In this document: positions 8,547-16,528 of the stretch, piece after piece
Layout: the number at the start of each line of letters is the position of its first letter
Numbering within the stretch: position 1 is the first letter of the stretch
NCBI GenBank assembly: GCA_919902995.1
Contig: CAKKSD010000037.1
Span: forward strand, 1 to 37,685
Direction of reading: 5' to 3'
DNA: 37,685 nucleotides
Source: Thermodesulfovibrionia bacterium
GTDB lineage: Bacteria > Nitrospirota > Thermodesulfovibrionia > JACRGW01
The notes under the pieces: generated by a model
What the model was told of the DNA's origin: nothing
Databases searched by the model: none
What the model saw: the letters and a program-made list of their open reading frames with translations, nothing else
Made by a program: the position numbers and the translations under genes

Positions 8547-11213
8547 TTACACCTCTATCCTTACCGCACAAACCTTAAACTCCGGTGTCTTGGAATGTGG
8601 ATCCAGAAGGTCATTTGTGAGCGTATTAGCCGAGGCATGGTTAAAATGTATAGGGATAAAAAGTACTCCCTTTGGCGATCGCTCAGTAACCTTCGCTTTC
8701 AAACTTATTGTACCCCTCCTCGATTTAACCTTGACCTTCTGTCCTTCCTTAATTCCGAGTTTTACGGCGTCCTCATTGTTTATTTCTACGTGGGCTTCAG
8801 GGGCAACACTCTGAAGTGCCTTCGAACGTGCTGACATCGTACCTGTATGGTACCTGAAAAGGATCCTTCCTGTTGTAAGAAGAAACGGATACTCCTTATC
8901 CGGCGTTTCACCTGAAGGTTTATATTCAACAGATGTGAAGATACCATTCCCTCTCGGGAATCCACCCCTGAAGAGATAGGGAGTACCTGGATGGTCTTTT
9001 GTAGGACAGGGCCACTGAAGACCATTCGGTTCGAGCCTGCGGTAATCCATTCCGGCAAGGGCCGGCCATATTCTGCCTATTTCCCTGAATATCTCCTCAG
9101 GGTGATCATATCCCATAGTATATCCGATTCTTTCAGAAATAGCTGAGATAATCCAGAGGTCTTCCCTCGCATCCCCCGGGGGATTTACAGCCTTCCTCAC
9201 CCTTTGAACTCTTCTCTCTGTATTAGTAAATGTTCCGTTCTTTTCTGCAAAAGATGCTGCAGGAAGTACCACATGGGCAAGCTCTGTTGTCTCTGTTAGA
9301 AATATATCCTGAACGACCAGGAGTTCGAGACTCTTAAGGGATTCTACTGTATGGGCCATATGCGGATCACTCAGCACAGGATTTTCTCCCATCACATAAA
9401 GTGCCTTAAGCCTTCCTTCTAATGCAGCCTCGGTCATCTCAACTGTACTGAGACCGGGCCTGTCTGAGAGACTTGCACCCCATTCCTCTTCGAATTTCTC
9501 CCTCACTGAAGGGATCATCACCTTCTGATATCCTGGATAGCTGTCAGATATACAGCCCATATCTGTTGATCCCTGGACATTGTTCTGTCCCCTGAGGGGG
9601 TTCACACCTGCAGATTCCTTACCAAGGTTTCCTGTAAGTAATGCAAGATTTGCTATCGAGAAGACATTATCCGTTCCGTGAGAGTGCTGGGTTATGCCCA
9701 TGGTATAATATATCCCTGCCTTCTCAGCAGTTCCATAAAGTCTGGCAGCCTTGATGATATCATCCTTCGGAACACCTGTAATCCCTTCAACCCGTTCAGG
9801 GCTATACTCCTCAACAGACCTTTTCCATTCTTCGAATCCCTCTGTCCATTTATGAATGAAGTCCTTATCTTCAAGCCCTTCTTTAAGGATAACATGGGCA
9901 ATACCATTAAGGAGTGCAACATCTGTGCCTGGTTTCTGCCTGAGCCAGAGATGGGAAAACTTCACAAGGTTTATTTTCCTCGGGTCTGCAACTATCAGTT
10001 TTGCACCTTTCCTCACAGCCTTCTTCATCCAGAGCCCTATGATAGGATGTGCCTCAGTTGTGTTCGAACCTATTACAAAAAGAAGGTCATTATTCTCTAT
10101 CTCCATTATGGAATTTGTCATCGCACCTGAGCCGAATACCTTGGCCAGACCGGCCACAGTCGGGGCGTGTCAGTGTCTGGCGCAGTGGTCAATATTATTG
10201 GTCCCCACTGCAGCCCTCATAAATTTCTGGAAAAGATAATTCTCTTCATTCGTGCATCTCGCTGAGGACAGCCCTCCGATAGCATCAGGGCCATATTTCT
10301 CCTTTATCTCCTTGAGCCTCTTTGAAATATAATCCAGTGCCTCATCCCATGAGACAGGTTCAAACCTTCCATTCCTTTTTATAAGAGGTGTTTTAAGTCT
10401 GTCAGGCGAGGCCACAAAATCATATCCGAAACGTCCCTTCGCACATAACATCCCCTCGTTCACAACAGAGTCTTCCTTCGAAGATACCCTGATTATCTTA
10501 TTATCCTTGATATGAAGTGTCAGACTGCACCCTACACCACAGTAGGGACAGGTAGTATTCACCTCACCGACATTCCTTGCCCTCCCTTTCCCGATCCAGT
10601 TCTTGCCTACCAGCGACCCTGTAGGGCAGACCATCACACACTGCCCGCAGAACTCACAGTCAAGATCTCTCTCAAAGGGAGGGCAAACCTTTGTCTTGAG
10701 CCCCCTGTAGGCAAAATCTATAGCACTCACACCCTGAACCTCATCGCAGATCCTGACACACTTACCGCAGAGGATACACTTTTCCATGTCCCTCTCGATG
10801 AAGGGGTTCCCGTCCCTTTTTGTGTAGATCCTTCGCTCTCCTTTAAAACGGGGCTCCCTGATTCCGTACTGGTAGGCAAGGTCCTGAAGGTCACATTCTC
10901 CTGCCTTCTGGCAGACCATACAGTCGTAAGGATGATCAGATAGAAGAAGATCGAGGTTTGTTTTTCTTAATCTTTCTATATAGGGGCTTGTTGTTCTTAC
11001 CTCCATCCCCTCACTTACAGTTGTTGTACAGGCTGTAACGGGTCTGGGCATTCCCTTGATCTCTACTATACATAATCTACATCCACCATAGGGAGAGAGT
11101 TTCGGGTGATAGCACAATGCAGGAATGTCTATGCCCTTTAGCCTCGCGGCCTCAAGGATTGCCATTCCCTCTAGGGCCTCTATATCTATCCCATCTATCC
11201 TGAGCTTCACCAT
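8547..11213 (-). CDS. fdhA: NAD-linked formate dehydrogenase, catalytic subunit with selenocysteine
   Basis: Molybdenum/tungsten bis-MGD enzyme interconverting formate and CO2. The TGA at 10172-10170 is read as selenocysteine (residue 348) in the context DHCARH-U-HAPTVAGLAKVFGSGA, the standard FdhA active site. Total length is 888 aa. Order: 2Fe-2S domain (C34, C45, C48, C62), NuoG-type His-Cys cluster (H94, C98, C101, C107), two 4Fe-4S clusters (C146-C156 and C186-C196), the 4Fe-4S of the MoCo domain (C222, C225, C229, C257), then the molybdopterin and dinucleotide-binding domains. The ATG at 11213 follows GGGGGAATAA. It forms an operon with NuoF- and NuoE-like genes. A caller that stops at TGA would split it into two ORFs. 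Confidence 0.95.
10132..10172 (-). promoter_or_regulatory. SECIS element and UGA selenocysteine codon of fdhA
   Basis: Immediately after the UGA the mRNA can fold into a hairpin: UGGCC (10156-10152), loop GGUCU (10151-10147), GGCCA (10146-10142). A lower stem CCGA (10163-10160) pairs with UCGG. The GGUCU apical loop matches the SelB-binding loop of the E. coli fdhF SECIS, at a similar distance from UGA. Confidence 0.85.
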
Positions 11214-11226
11214 TTATTCCCCCTCT

Positions 11227-12483
11227 TTATGAAGGACACCTTCCCTCTTTTATATGTGACTCAAACTCCTCTCTGAAATGGTTTATTGTGCTTATCACAA
11301 GGTTTGGTGCTGTCTGCCCAAGGGGGCAAAAGGATGCGGCATCCATAACAGAGCCGAGTTCAAGGAGGGATTCTATATCTTCATCCCTTTCTGCTCCTCT
11401 CAGGATCCTCTGGATGGTCTCAAGCATCCTCTTAGTTCCAATCCTGCAGGGTGTGCATTTCCCACAGGATTCATGGGCAAAAAACCTTAATGCCCTCTCA
11501 CATACCTTTAAAAGACAGACTGTTTCGTCCATCACTATTATTGCGCCCGAGCCGAGGGCACTTCCATATCTCGGCATATTCACAAAGTCCATGGTGCAGT
11601 CAATATTCTGGGGAGGCAGTATCGGTGTAGAGATACCGCCCGGGATTACCGCCTTTAACCTCTTCCCATCCCTTACACCACCAGCATGGGTATAGATGAT
11701 CTCCCTCAGGGTTGTGCCCATGGGGAGTTCATAGACGCCTGGTCTTTTTACATGTCCACTGACACAGTAAAGCTTTGGGCCAGGGCATTCAGGTGTACCT
11801 ATCTTTAAATAGGCTGTAGCACCAATCTCGATGATATAGGGTATATTGGATAATGTCTCAACATTATTTACAACAGAGGGCATCCCCCATACACCTGTAC
11901 TTGCAGGAAATGGTGGCTTTATTCTGGGTTGTCCCCTCTTACCCTCAATTGATTCAATAAGGGCGGTCTCTTCCCCGCAGATATACGCACCTGCACCTTG
12001 ATAAAGCTTAATATGAAACTTTACACCCCTACCCATTATATCCTCACCGAGGTACCCTTTATCATAGGCCTCTTTAATCGTCCTGCTGAGTATTTTCTTT
12101 ACATAAGGATATTCACCCCTCAGGTATATATATCCGTATTCAGCCTTAATCGCATAGCCTGCTATAATCATGCCCTCTATTAAAAGATGGGGATTTTTCT
12201 CCATTATAAGCCTGTCCTTGAATGTTCCAGGCTCCCCCTCATCGGCATTACAGATTAAATATTTTGGAGACTTAGGGTCTCTTAAGGCTACTTCCCACTT
12301 CAGTCCTGTCGGAAATCCTGATCCACCCCTGCCTCGAAGACCTGACCTCTTTACCTCCTCAATAATCTCCCCCGGTTGCATTTTCAGGGCAAGTAAAAGA
12401 TCCTTATACCCACCGTTCTTTATATATTCCTTTATATCGGCAGATCTTGGGTTTTCAATATTTCTCAATAGTATTTTTTCCAT
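11227..12483 (-). CDS. NuoF-like NAD(H)/FMN-binding subunit of formate dehydrogenase
   Basis: Diaphorase subunit passing electrons between NAD(H) and the iron-sulfur chain of FdhA. It is 418 aa. The NADH/FMN region has GLRGRGGSGFPTGLKWE and NADEGEPGTFKDR, then GAGAYICGEETALIESIEGK. An SLBB-like part follows (YELPMGTTLREII), and the C-terminal 4Fe-4S ligands are SCGKCTPCRIGT plus FCPLGQTA. It lacks the N-terminal thioredoxin-like 2Fe-2S domain seen in HndC/HydB-type subunits. It lies 2 bases after the NuoE-like gene and 13 bases before fdhA, so the trio is one transcription unit of the Fds/FdhF-NuoEF type. Whether the complex also uses ferredoxin (bifurcation) cannot be told from sequence alone. 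Confidence 0.92.
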   Translation of the reverse strand: MEKILLRNIENPRSADIKEYIKNGGYKDLLLALKMQPGEIIEEVKRSGLRGRGGSGFPTGLKWEVALRDPKSPKYLICNADEGEPGTFKDRLIMEKNPHLLIEGMIIAGYAIKAEYGYIYLRGEYPYVKKILSRTIKEAYDKGYLGEDIMGRGVKFHIKLYQGAGAYICGEETALIESIEGKRGQPRIKPPFPASTGVWGMPSVVNNVETLSNIPYIIEIGATAYLKIGTPECPGPKLYCVSGHVKRPGVYELPMGTTLREIIYTHAGGVRDGKRLKAVIPGGISTPILPPQNIDCTMDFVNMPRYGSALGSGAIIVMDETVCLLKVCERALRFFAHESCGKCTPCRIGTKRMLETIQRILRGAERDEDIESLLELGSVMDAASFCPLGQTAPNLVISTINHFREEFESHIKEGRCPS

Positions 12484-12485
12484 AA

Positions 12486-12965
12486 CTATTTATACTTCTC
12501 CAGTATCTCTTCTATTTTCTCCTTGGTCAAGTTCCCGTAGAAATCATTATTTACAAGCATCGAGGGTGCAGTATCACATCCTCCAATACATTCCATTATC
12601 ATAAGGGAAAACCTTCCATCAGGTGTTGTGCCACCTTCCTCAAGACCATATCTATTCTTCAGAAAATTTACAAGCATCTCTGCACCCATGATCATGCAGG
12701 AGACATTTGTACAGAGCTGTATAAGATGCCTGCCTCCTGGCCTGTGTCTATACATAGCATAAAATGTTGCCACCCCATATAATTTGCTCTCCGGGATCTC
12801 AAGCCTTTTAGATATCAAATCTACAGCATCCTCAGGGATATAACCGAAGGCATCCTGGATATCCTGCAAGAGAGGAATGACATTGCCCTTCTCGTCTTTA
12901 TATTTTTTAATAAGACTCTCTATAATTGTGTTTTTCTCTGACTGTTGTTTCACTTTTAATCCCAA
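12486..12965 (-). CDS. NuoE-like 2Fe-2S subunit of formate dehydrogenase
   Basis: Thioredoxin-like ferredoxin subunit of the NAD-linked formate dehydrogenase, about 159 aa. The N-terminal helical part (LLQDIQDAFGYIPEDAVDLI) is typical of NuoE. The four 2Fe-2S cysteines appear as CTNVSC (C-x4-C) and CIGGC (C-x3-C). The start is uncertain: TTG at 12965 or GTG at 12953, neither with a strong SD. It is first in the operon with the NuoF-like and FdhA genes; a good promoter lies about 75 bases upstream. Small NuoE+NuoF modules also serve hydrogenases, but the adjoining fdhA fixes the role here. Confidence 0.92.
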   Translation of the reverse strand: MGLKVKQQSEKNTIIESLIKKYKDEKGNVIPLLQDIQDAFGYIPEDAVDLISKRLEIPESKLYGVATFYAMYRHRPGGRHLIQLCTNVSCMIMGAEMLVNFLKNRYGLEEGGTTPDGRFSLMIMECIGGCDTAPSMLVNNDFYGNLTKEKIEEILEKYK

Positions 12966-13038
12966 GGACGGTTATAAATTTAAATCTATTATGAAGAATG
13001 ATTATTAATTAGTTTTATTTCTTAAAAAAAGAAGGTTG

Positions 13039-13067
13039 AATCTATCAGAAATTTTAGTCAAAGTCAA
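13039..13067 (-). promoter_or_regulatory. Sigma70-type promoter of the formate dehydrogenase operon
   Basis: On the minus strand TTGACT (13067-13062) and TAGATT (13044-13039) are separated by exactly 17 bases, about 75 bases upstream of the NuoE-like gene. Confidence 0.5.
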
Positions 13068-13126
13068 GGGGTTTTATAGTCAGATAAATATTATTGATAT
13101 GCTTTTGAGTTTTGTTCCAGGTTTTT

Positions 13127-13153
13127 AAAAAAGACCTAAAGGCCTAAGGTCTT
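13127..13153 (-). terminator. Rho-independent terminator overlapping the response-regulator stop codon
   Basis: Minus-strand AAGACCT (13153-13147) pairs with AGGTCTT (13137-13131) across a 9-base loop, and six T follow. The stem includes the last codons and the TAG stop of the response regulator. Confidence 0.65.
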
Positions 13154-13504
13154 CTTCACAATCTTACGCAGATTCTCAGGATTAAAAGGTTTGGTGATAT
13201 AGTCAGAGGCACCCAGTTCTATTCCCCTTTTCTTGTCTTCCTCGCTTCCTTCAGTGCTGACGATAAGGAAGGGTATATTTCTATAGGACGGGTGGTTTTT
13301 AATAAAATTTATAAGCTCTAATCCATTGATATCGGGCATATTGATATCGGTAATTATGAGGTCGAAACTCTGAGTAGGAAGCGCCTTAAGCGCCTCAAAA
13401 CCTGTACTCGCCTCTTCAAATGATAATCCCTCAATCTCTTCCAGAGTAGCCCTGATCATTGACCTCGTTGCAGAAGAATCCTCAACTAAGAGAACATTTT
13501 TCAA
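13136..13504 (-). CDS. CheY-like single-domain response regulator
   Basis: Receiver domain only, 122 aa, no output domain. Acidic pocket E8/D9, phospho-acceptor D53 (LIITDINMPDINGLEL), the switch S/T at 83-84 (IVSTEGSEED) and K105 (DYITKPFNPENL) are all present. The start is a TTG at 13504 with a strong AGGAGGT SD. It is a single gene ended by its own terminator. No kinase or chemotaxis gene adjoins it; the histidine kinase at 32779 is too far away to pair by context. It could be a chemotaxis-type or phosphorelay regulator. Confidence 0.9.
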   Translation of the reverse strand: MKNVLLVEDSSATRSMIRATLEEIEGLSFEEASTGFEALKALPTQSFDLIITDINMPDINGLELINFIKNHPSYRNIPFLIVSTEGSEEDKKRGIELGASDYITKPFNPENLRKIVKKTLGL

Positions 13505-13607
13505 TGGTACCTCCTGTTAATTTTTCTTTCTTAATAAATTTCTCTCACACTGATAACTCTCAGAGAACTTAGAGATAACAGTGGCTCTTGCTCTCGATTT
13601 ATATCTT

Positions 13608-14852
13608 CTAACCGATCTCAAAACCCTTCGGTATAGCCACTATCCCTGAGGGCGTCACATGAAATCTTTTTGCATCTTTCTTTAAATCATACCCTATTAC
13701 AGTCTTAGGAGGAATCTTTACATCTTTGTCTATAATAGCCCTCCTGATCTTACAGTATCTTCCTATATCTACATTCTCCATTATAACAGATTCTCTTACC
13801 TCTGCCCAGCTATGGACACGGACATCCGGGGATAAGACAGAGTTCTGAATCTTTCCCCCACTGATAATGCAACCACCTGATAATATAGAATCCAGAGCGA
13901 TTCCCAGGCGTCCACCTTTATATTCCTGGGCAAAAACAAACTTTGCAGGTGGATACTGTCCCTGGCATGTCCTTAAGGGCCATTCCTTATCATAGAGATT
14001 AAAGAGTGGTTCTACAGATGCAAGATCCATATTTGCCTCCCAGTAGGCATCGAGATTACCTACATCCCGCCAGTATTTTGCCTCCTTCTTATTCTCATCC
14101 TTGAAATTATAGGCAAAGACCTTTCTTCTTGCAATCATATCAGGAATAATATTCTTGCCGAAGTCGTGGGCCGTATCTCTAAGGGCATCGTCCTTGAGTT
14201 CCTTAACGATTTCCTCTGTTTTGAAGAGGTAAATCCCCATAGAAACATAGGACTGTCTTGGACTACCCGGGATTGTCTTCGGTTTTTTTGGTTTTTCTTC
14301 AAAACCTATAACCCTTGATTCTCTATTCACCTCAACCACCCCAAAGTCTGATGCCTTCTTACTATCCATCTCTATGACCGAGATGGTAGCATCTGCACCT
14401 TTTGAGAGATGAAACTCATACATTTCTGAATAGTCCATCTTATAAACATGGTCACCTGAAAGAATAAGAAGATAGGGAGGGGCTTCCCTCTCTATCATAT
14501 ATACATTCTGGTAAACAGCATCAGCTGTCCCCCTGTACCAGTCTTCACTAATCCTTTGTTGAGCAGGGATAGTCAATATATACTCGCCAAGCTCTGCACT
14601 GAAGAGATTCCATCCGAGTGTGAGATGACGATGGAGGGAAAGGGACTTGTATTGGGTGAGGACGGCGATCTTCCTTATCTGGGAATTTATACAATTACTC
14701 AGGGTAAAGTCTATTATCCTGTATTTTCCACCAAAAGGTACTGCCGGCTTTGCCCTGTGAATTGTTAAAGGATGAAGCCTCTCTCCCTTACCACCGGCAA
14801 GGATCAGGGCCAGGACATTCTTCATTATTGCGAGCTTTTTTTCTTTATTCAT
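13608..14852 (-). CDS. glgC: Glucose-1-phosphate adenylyltransferase
   Basis: Makes ADP-glucose from ATP and glucose-1-phosphate, the committed step of bacterial glycogen synthesis. The N-terminal nucleotide-binding signature LILAGGKGERLHPLT and AKPAVPFGGKYRIIDF, the substrate region FEEKPKKPKTIPG and a C-terminal left-handed beta-helix (SGGCIISGGKIQNSVLSPDV; DIGRYCKIRRAIID) are visible. Alternative starts are the ATG at 14852 (after GGTGAAACAG, my choice, 414 aa) and the ATG at 14825, which matches the usual family N-terminus MKNVLALILAGG. No other glycogen gene is in the window. Confidence 0.95.
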   Translation of the reverse strand: MNKEKKLAIMKNVLALILAGGKGERLHPLTIHRAKPAVPFGGKYRIIDFTLSNCINSQIRKIAVLTQYKSLSLHRHLTLGWNLFSAELGEYILTIPAQQRISEDWYRGTADAVYQNVYMIEREAPPYLLILSGDHVYKMDYSEMYEFHLSKGADATISVIEMDSKKASDFGVVEVNRESRVIGFEEKPKKPKTIPGSPRQSYVSMGIYLFKTEEIVKELKDDALRDTAHDFGKNIIPDMIARRKVFAYNFKDENKKEAKYWRDVGNLDAYWEANMDLASVEPLFNLYDKEWPLRTCQGQYPPAKFVFAQEYKGGRLGIALDSILSGGCIISGGKIQNSVLSPDVRVHSWAEVRESVIMENVDIGRYCKIRRAIIDKDVKIPPKTVIGYDLKKDAKRFHVTPSGIVAIPKGFEIG

Positions 14853-14872
14853 CTGTTTCACCAATATAATAA

Positions 14873-14901
14873 AATGTATCAAAAAATGTATCCCCTGTCA
14901 A
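14873..14901 (-). promoter_or_regulatory. Sigma70-type promoter of glgC
   Basis: Minus-strand TTGACA (14901-14896) and TACATT (14878-14873) with a 17-base spacer, just upstream of the glgC start in the divergent glgC-bioA intergenic region. Confidence 0.55.
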
Positions 14902-14931
14902 TGAGTTAAAGTGATATCTGTTTCTGAAGAC

Positions 14932-14962
14932 TTGGAATAATAAGGTCTATTCGTGATATAAT
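14932..14962 (+). promoter_or_regulatory. Candidate promoter of bioA
   Basis: TTGGAA at 14932 and TATAAT at 14957, with a somewhat long 19-base spacer. TATAAT is about 20 bases before the bioA start. I saw no convincing BirA operator. Confidence 0.4.
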
Positions 14963-14982
14963 CTCTGAAAATTATCGACTTT

Positions 14983-16374
14983 ATGAAAATGGTGACACTG
15001 GAAGATAAAGACAGACATTATATCTGGCATCCCTTCACCCAGATGAAAGACTGGCTTGAAGAGTGTCCTCTGATTATCAAAGAAGGAAGGGGTAGTTTCC
15101 TTAAAGATATCTATGGAAGGTGGTATCTCGACGGTGTATCGTCCCTGTGGGCTACCATCCATGGTCACAGGAAGAAGGAGATAGATGATGCAATAAAAGA
15201 ACAACTCGAGAAGATCGGACATTCAACCCTCCTTGGTCTCAGTAATCCACCTGCAATAAATTTAGCTGAAAAACTTGTGGAACTATCTCCTAAGTCAGGC
15301 TCCGAACTCCGAACTCCCATGGGTCGTAGACCGAACTCCGAACTTAGTAAGGTTTTTTACTCTGACAATGGTTCAACTGCTGTAGAGATCTCCTTAAAGA
15401 TTGCATTCCAGTACTGTCAACATAAAGGGGAAAAGGGGAAAACCAGGTTTCTTTCTCTCAATAACGCCTATCATGGAGATACCCTCGGTGCTGTCGGTGT
15501 CGGTGGAATCGAAGTTTTCCATAATATATACAGATCTATAATCATCCCCTCATTAAAGGCACCATCACCTTATTGCTATAGGTGTGAATTAAACCTTACT
15601 TATCCTTCCTGTAATATTGAATGTGCGAAGGAGCTAGAGAGAACAACATCAAGGCATAAAGATGAGATAGCCGCATTGATCATTGAGCCACTTGTCCAGG
15701 CAGCAGCAGGAATGCTCATTTCACCACCGGGATATCTTAAAGAGGTAAGGAGGATATGCACAGAGAACAACATCCTGATGATTGCCGATGAGGTTGCAAC
15801 AGGCTTTGGAAGGACAGGAAAGATGTTCGCCTGTGAGCATGAGGGAGTATGCCCTGATATTATGGCAATCGCAAAGGGAATCACAGGTGGCTATCTCCCT
15901 CTTGCTGCGACATTAACGACTCAGGATATCTTCAATTCTTTCCTCGGTGAATATAAGGAGTTAAAGACATTCTTCCATGGTCATACCTATACAGGGAATC
16001 CCCTTGCATGTGCCTCTGCACTTGCAAACCTTGAGATATTCGAGAAGGATAGAACACTTGATATGCTCCAGGAAAAGATAGTTTTTCTTGAAGATAGACT
16101 CAGGCCCATTGCTGAACTTGACCATGTAGGAGAAGTAAGGCAGAAAGGTTTTATGGTCGGGATAGAACTTGTGAAGGATAAAAATACAAAGGAGCCATAT
16201 CCGCTTGATGATAAAATAGGGGTAAAGGTAATATTAAAGGCAAAGGAAAAGGGCCTTATTATAAGGCCCCTCGGAAATGTGATAGTTCTTATGCCTCCCT
16301 TGAGTATAAGCCCTGAGGAGCTTAAAAGGATGGTAGGGATTGTCCATTGGGCGATAAAAGAAGTAACGGAATAA
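14983..16374 (+). CDS. bioA: Adenosylmethionine--8-amino-7-oxononanoate aminotransferase
   Basis: PLP-dependent class III aminotransferase that makes 7,8-diaminononanoate in biotin synthesis. It is 463 aa. Evidence: the N-terminal HPFTQMKDW, substrate-site DGVSSLWATIHGH, PLP-phosphate segment YSDNGSTAVE, DEVATGFGRTGKMF and the Schiff-base lysine in IMAIAKGITGGYLPLAAT. An insertion of about 15 residues (about 106-120, SELRTPMGRRPNSEL) is encoded by a heptad repeat array and is absent from ordinary BioA; it sits just before the PLP-phosphate loop. The start is ATG 14983, with ATG 14989 as an alternative. A four-cysteine peptide gene overlaps its stop. Other bio genes are not in the window. Confidence 0.93.
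   Translation: MKMVTLEDKDRHYIWHPFTQMKDWLEECPLIIKEGRGSFLKDIYGRWYLDGVSSLWATIHGHRKKEIDDAIKEQLEKIGHSTLLGLSNPPAINLAEKLVELSPKSGSELRTPMGRRPNSELSKVFYSDNGSTAVEISLKIAFQYCQHKGEKGKTRFLSLNNAYHGDTLGAVGVGGIEVFHNIYRSIIIPSLKAPSPYCYRCELNLTYPSCNIECAKELERTTSRHKDEIAALIIEPLVQAAAGMLISPPGYLKEVRRICTENNILMIADEVATGFGRTGKMFACEHEGVCPDIMAIAKGITGGYLPLAATLTTQDIFNSFLGEYKELKTFFHGHTYTGNPLACASALANLEIFEKDRTLDMLQEKIVFLEDRLRPIAELDHVGEVRQKGFMVGIELVKDKNTKEPYPLDDKIGVKVILKAKEKGLIIRPLGNVIVLMPPLSISPEELKRMVGIVHWAIKEVTE
15299..15346. repeat. 7-bp-period array inside bioA
   Basis: Two short runs of the unit CCGAACT flank a 13-base non-repeat core (CATGGGTCGTAGA). The run keeps the bioA frame open and adds the SELRTP...NSELS peptide. Confidence 0.75.
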
Positions 16375-16517
16375 TGAAGAGGAAAAAACCGTTAAATAAA
16401 TCTGCACCAAAGATTATTGAAAAAAGAAAAATCAATATATGCACTAATTCCTCATGCCGCCTGAGGAAGGCAGGGTGTCTCGGTTTTGAGGGGTGCCCGG
16501 GGTATATGGCGAGGTAA
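16374..16517 (+). CDS. Four-cysteine small protein coupled to bioA
   Basis: A 47-aa protein whose ATG overlaps the bioA stop (TAATG), so it is probably translated by coupling. The N-terminal half is lysine-rich (MKRKKPLNKSAPKIIEKRK). The C-terminal half carries C23, C28, C35 and C41 (C-x4-C-x6-C-x5-C) in CTNSSCRL and GCLGFEGCPGY. Four closely spaced cysteines suggest a zinc or iron-sulfur site, or disulfides. I recognise no named family. Coupling to bioA suggests a link with biotin synthesis, but this is inference. It ends 11 bases from the convergent copA stop. Confidence 0.65.
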   Translation: MKRKKPLNKSAPKIIEKRKINICTNSSCRLRKAGCLGFEGCPGYMAR

Positions 16518-16528
16518 GCTCCTCGGTT

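Noticed and set aside
9678-10239. Plus-strand frames opposite fdhA
   Set aside because: They are antisense to strongly conserved fdhA sequence and have no ribosome-binding site.
8547-11213. fdhA as two genes or as a frame-disrupted pseudogene
   Set aside because: The TGA is at the catalytic selenocysteine position, the frame is continuous and a SECIS hairpin follows.
12966-13135. Possible riboswitch before the formate dehydrogenase operon
   Set aside because: The region is A/T-rich with a simple promoter and a terminator of the neighbouring gene; no conserved aptamer pattern was recognised.
13505-13607. Possible small RNA between the response regulator and glgC
   Set aside because: Only weak, imperfect inverted pairs are present; no promoter plus terminator could be seen.
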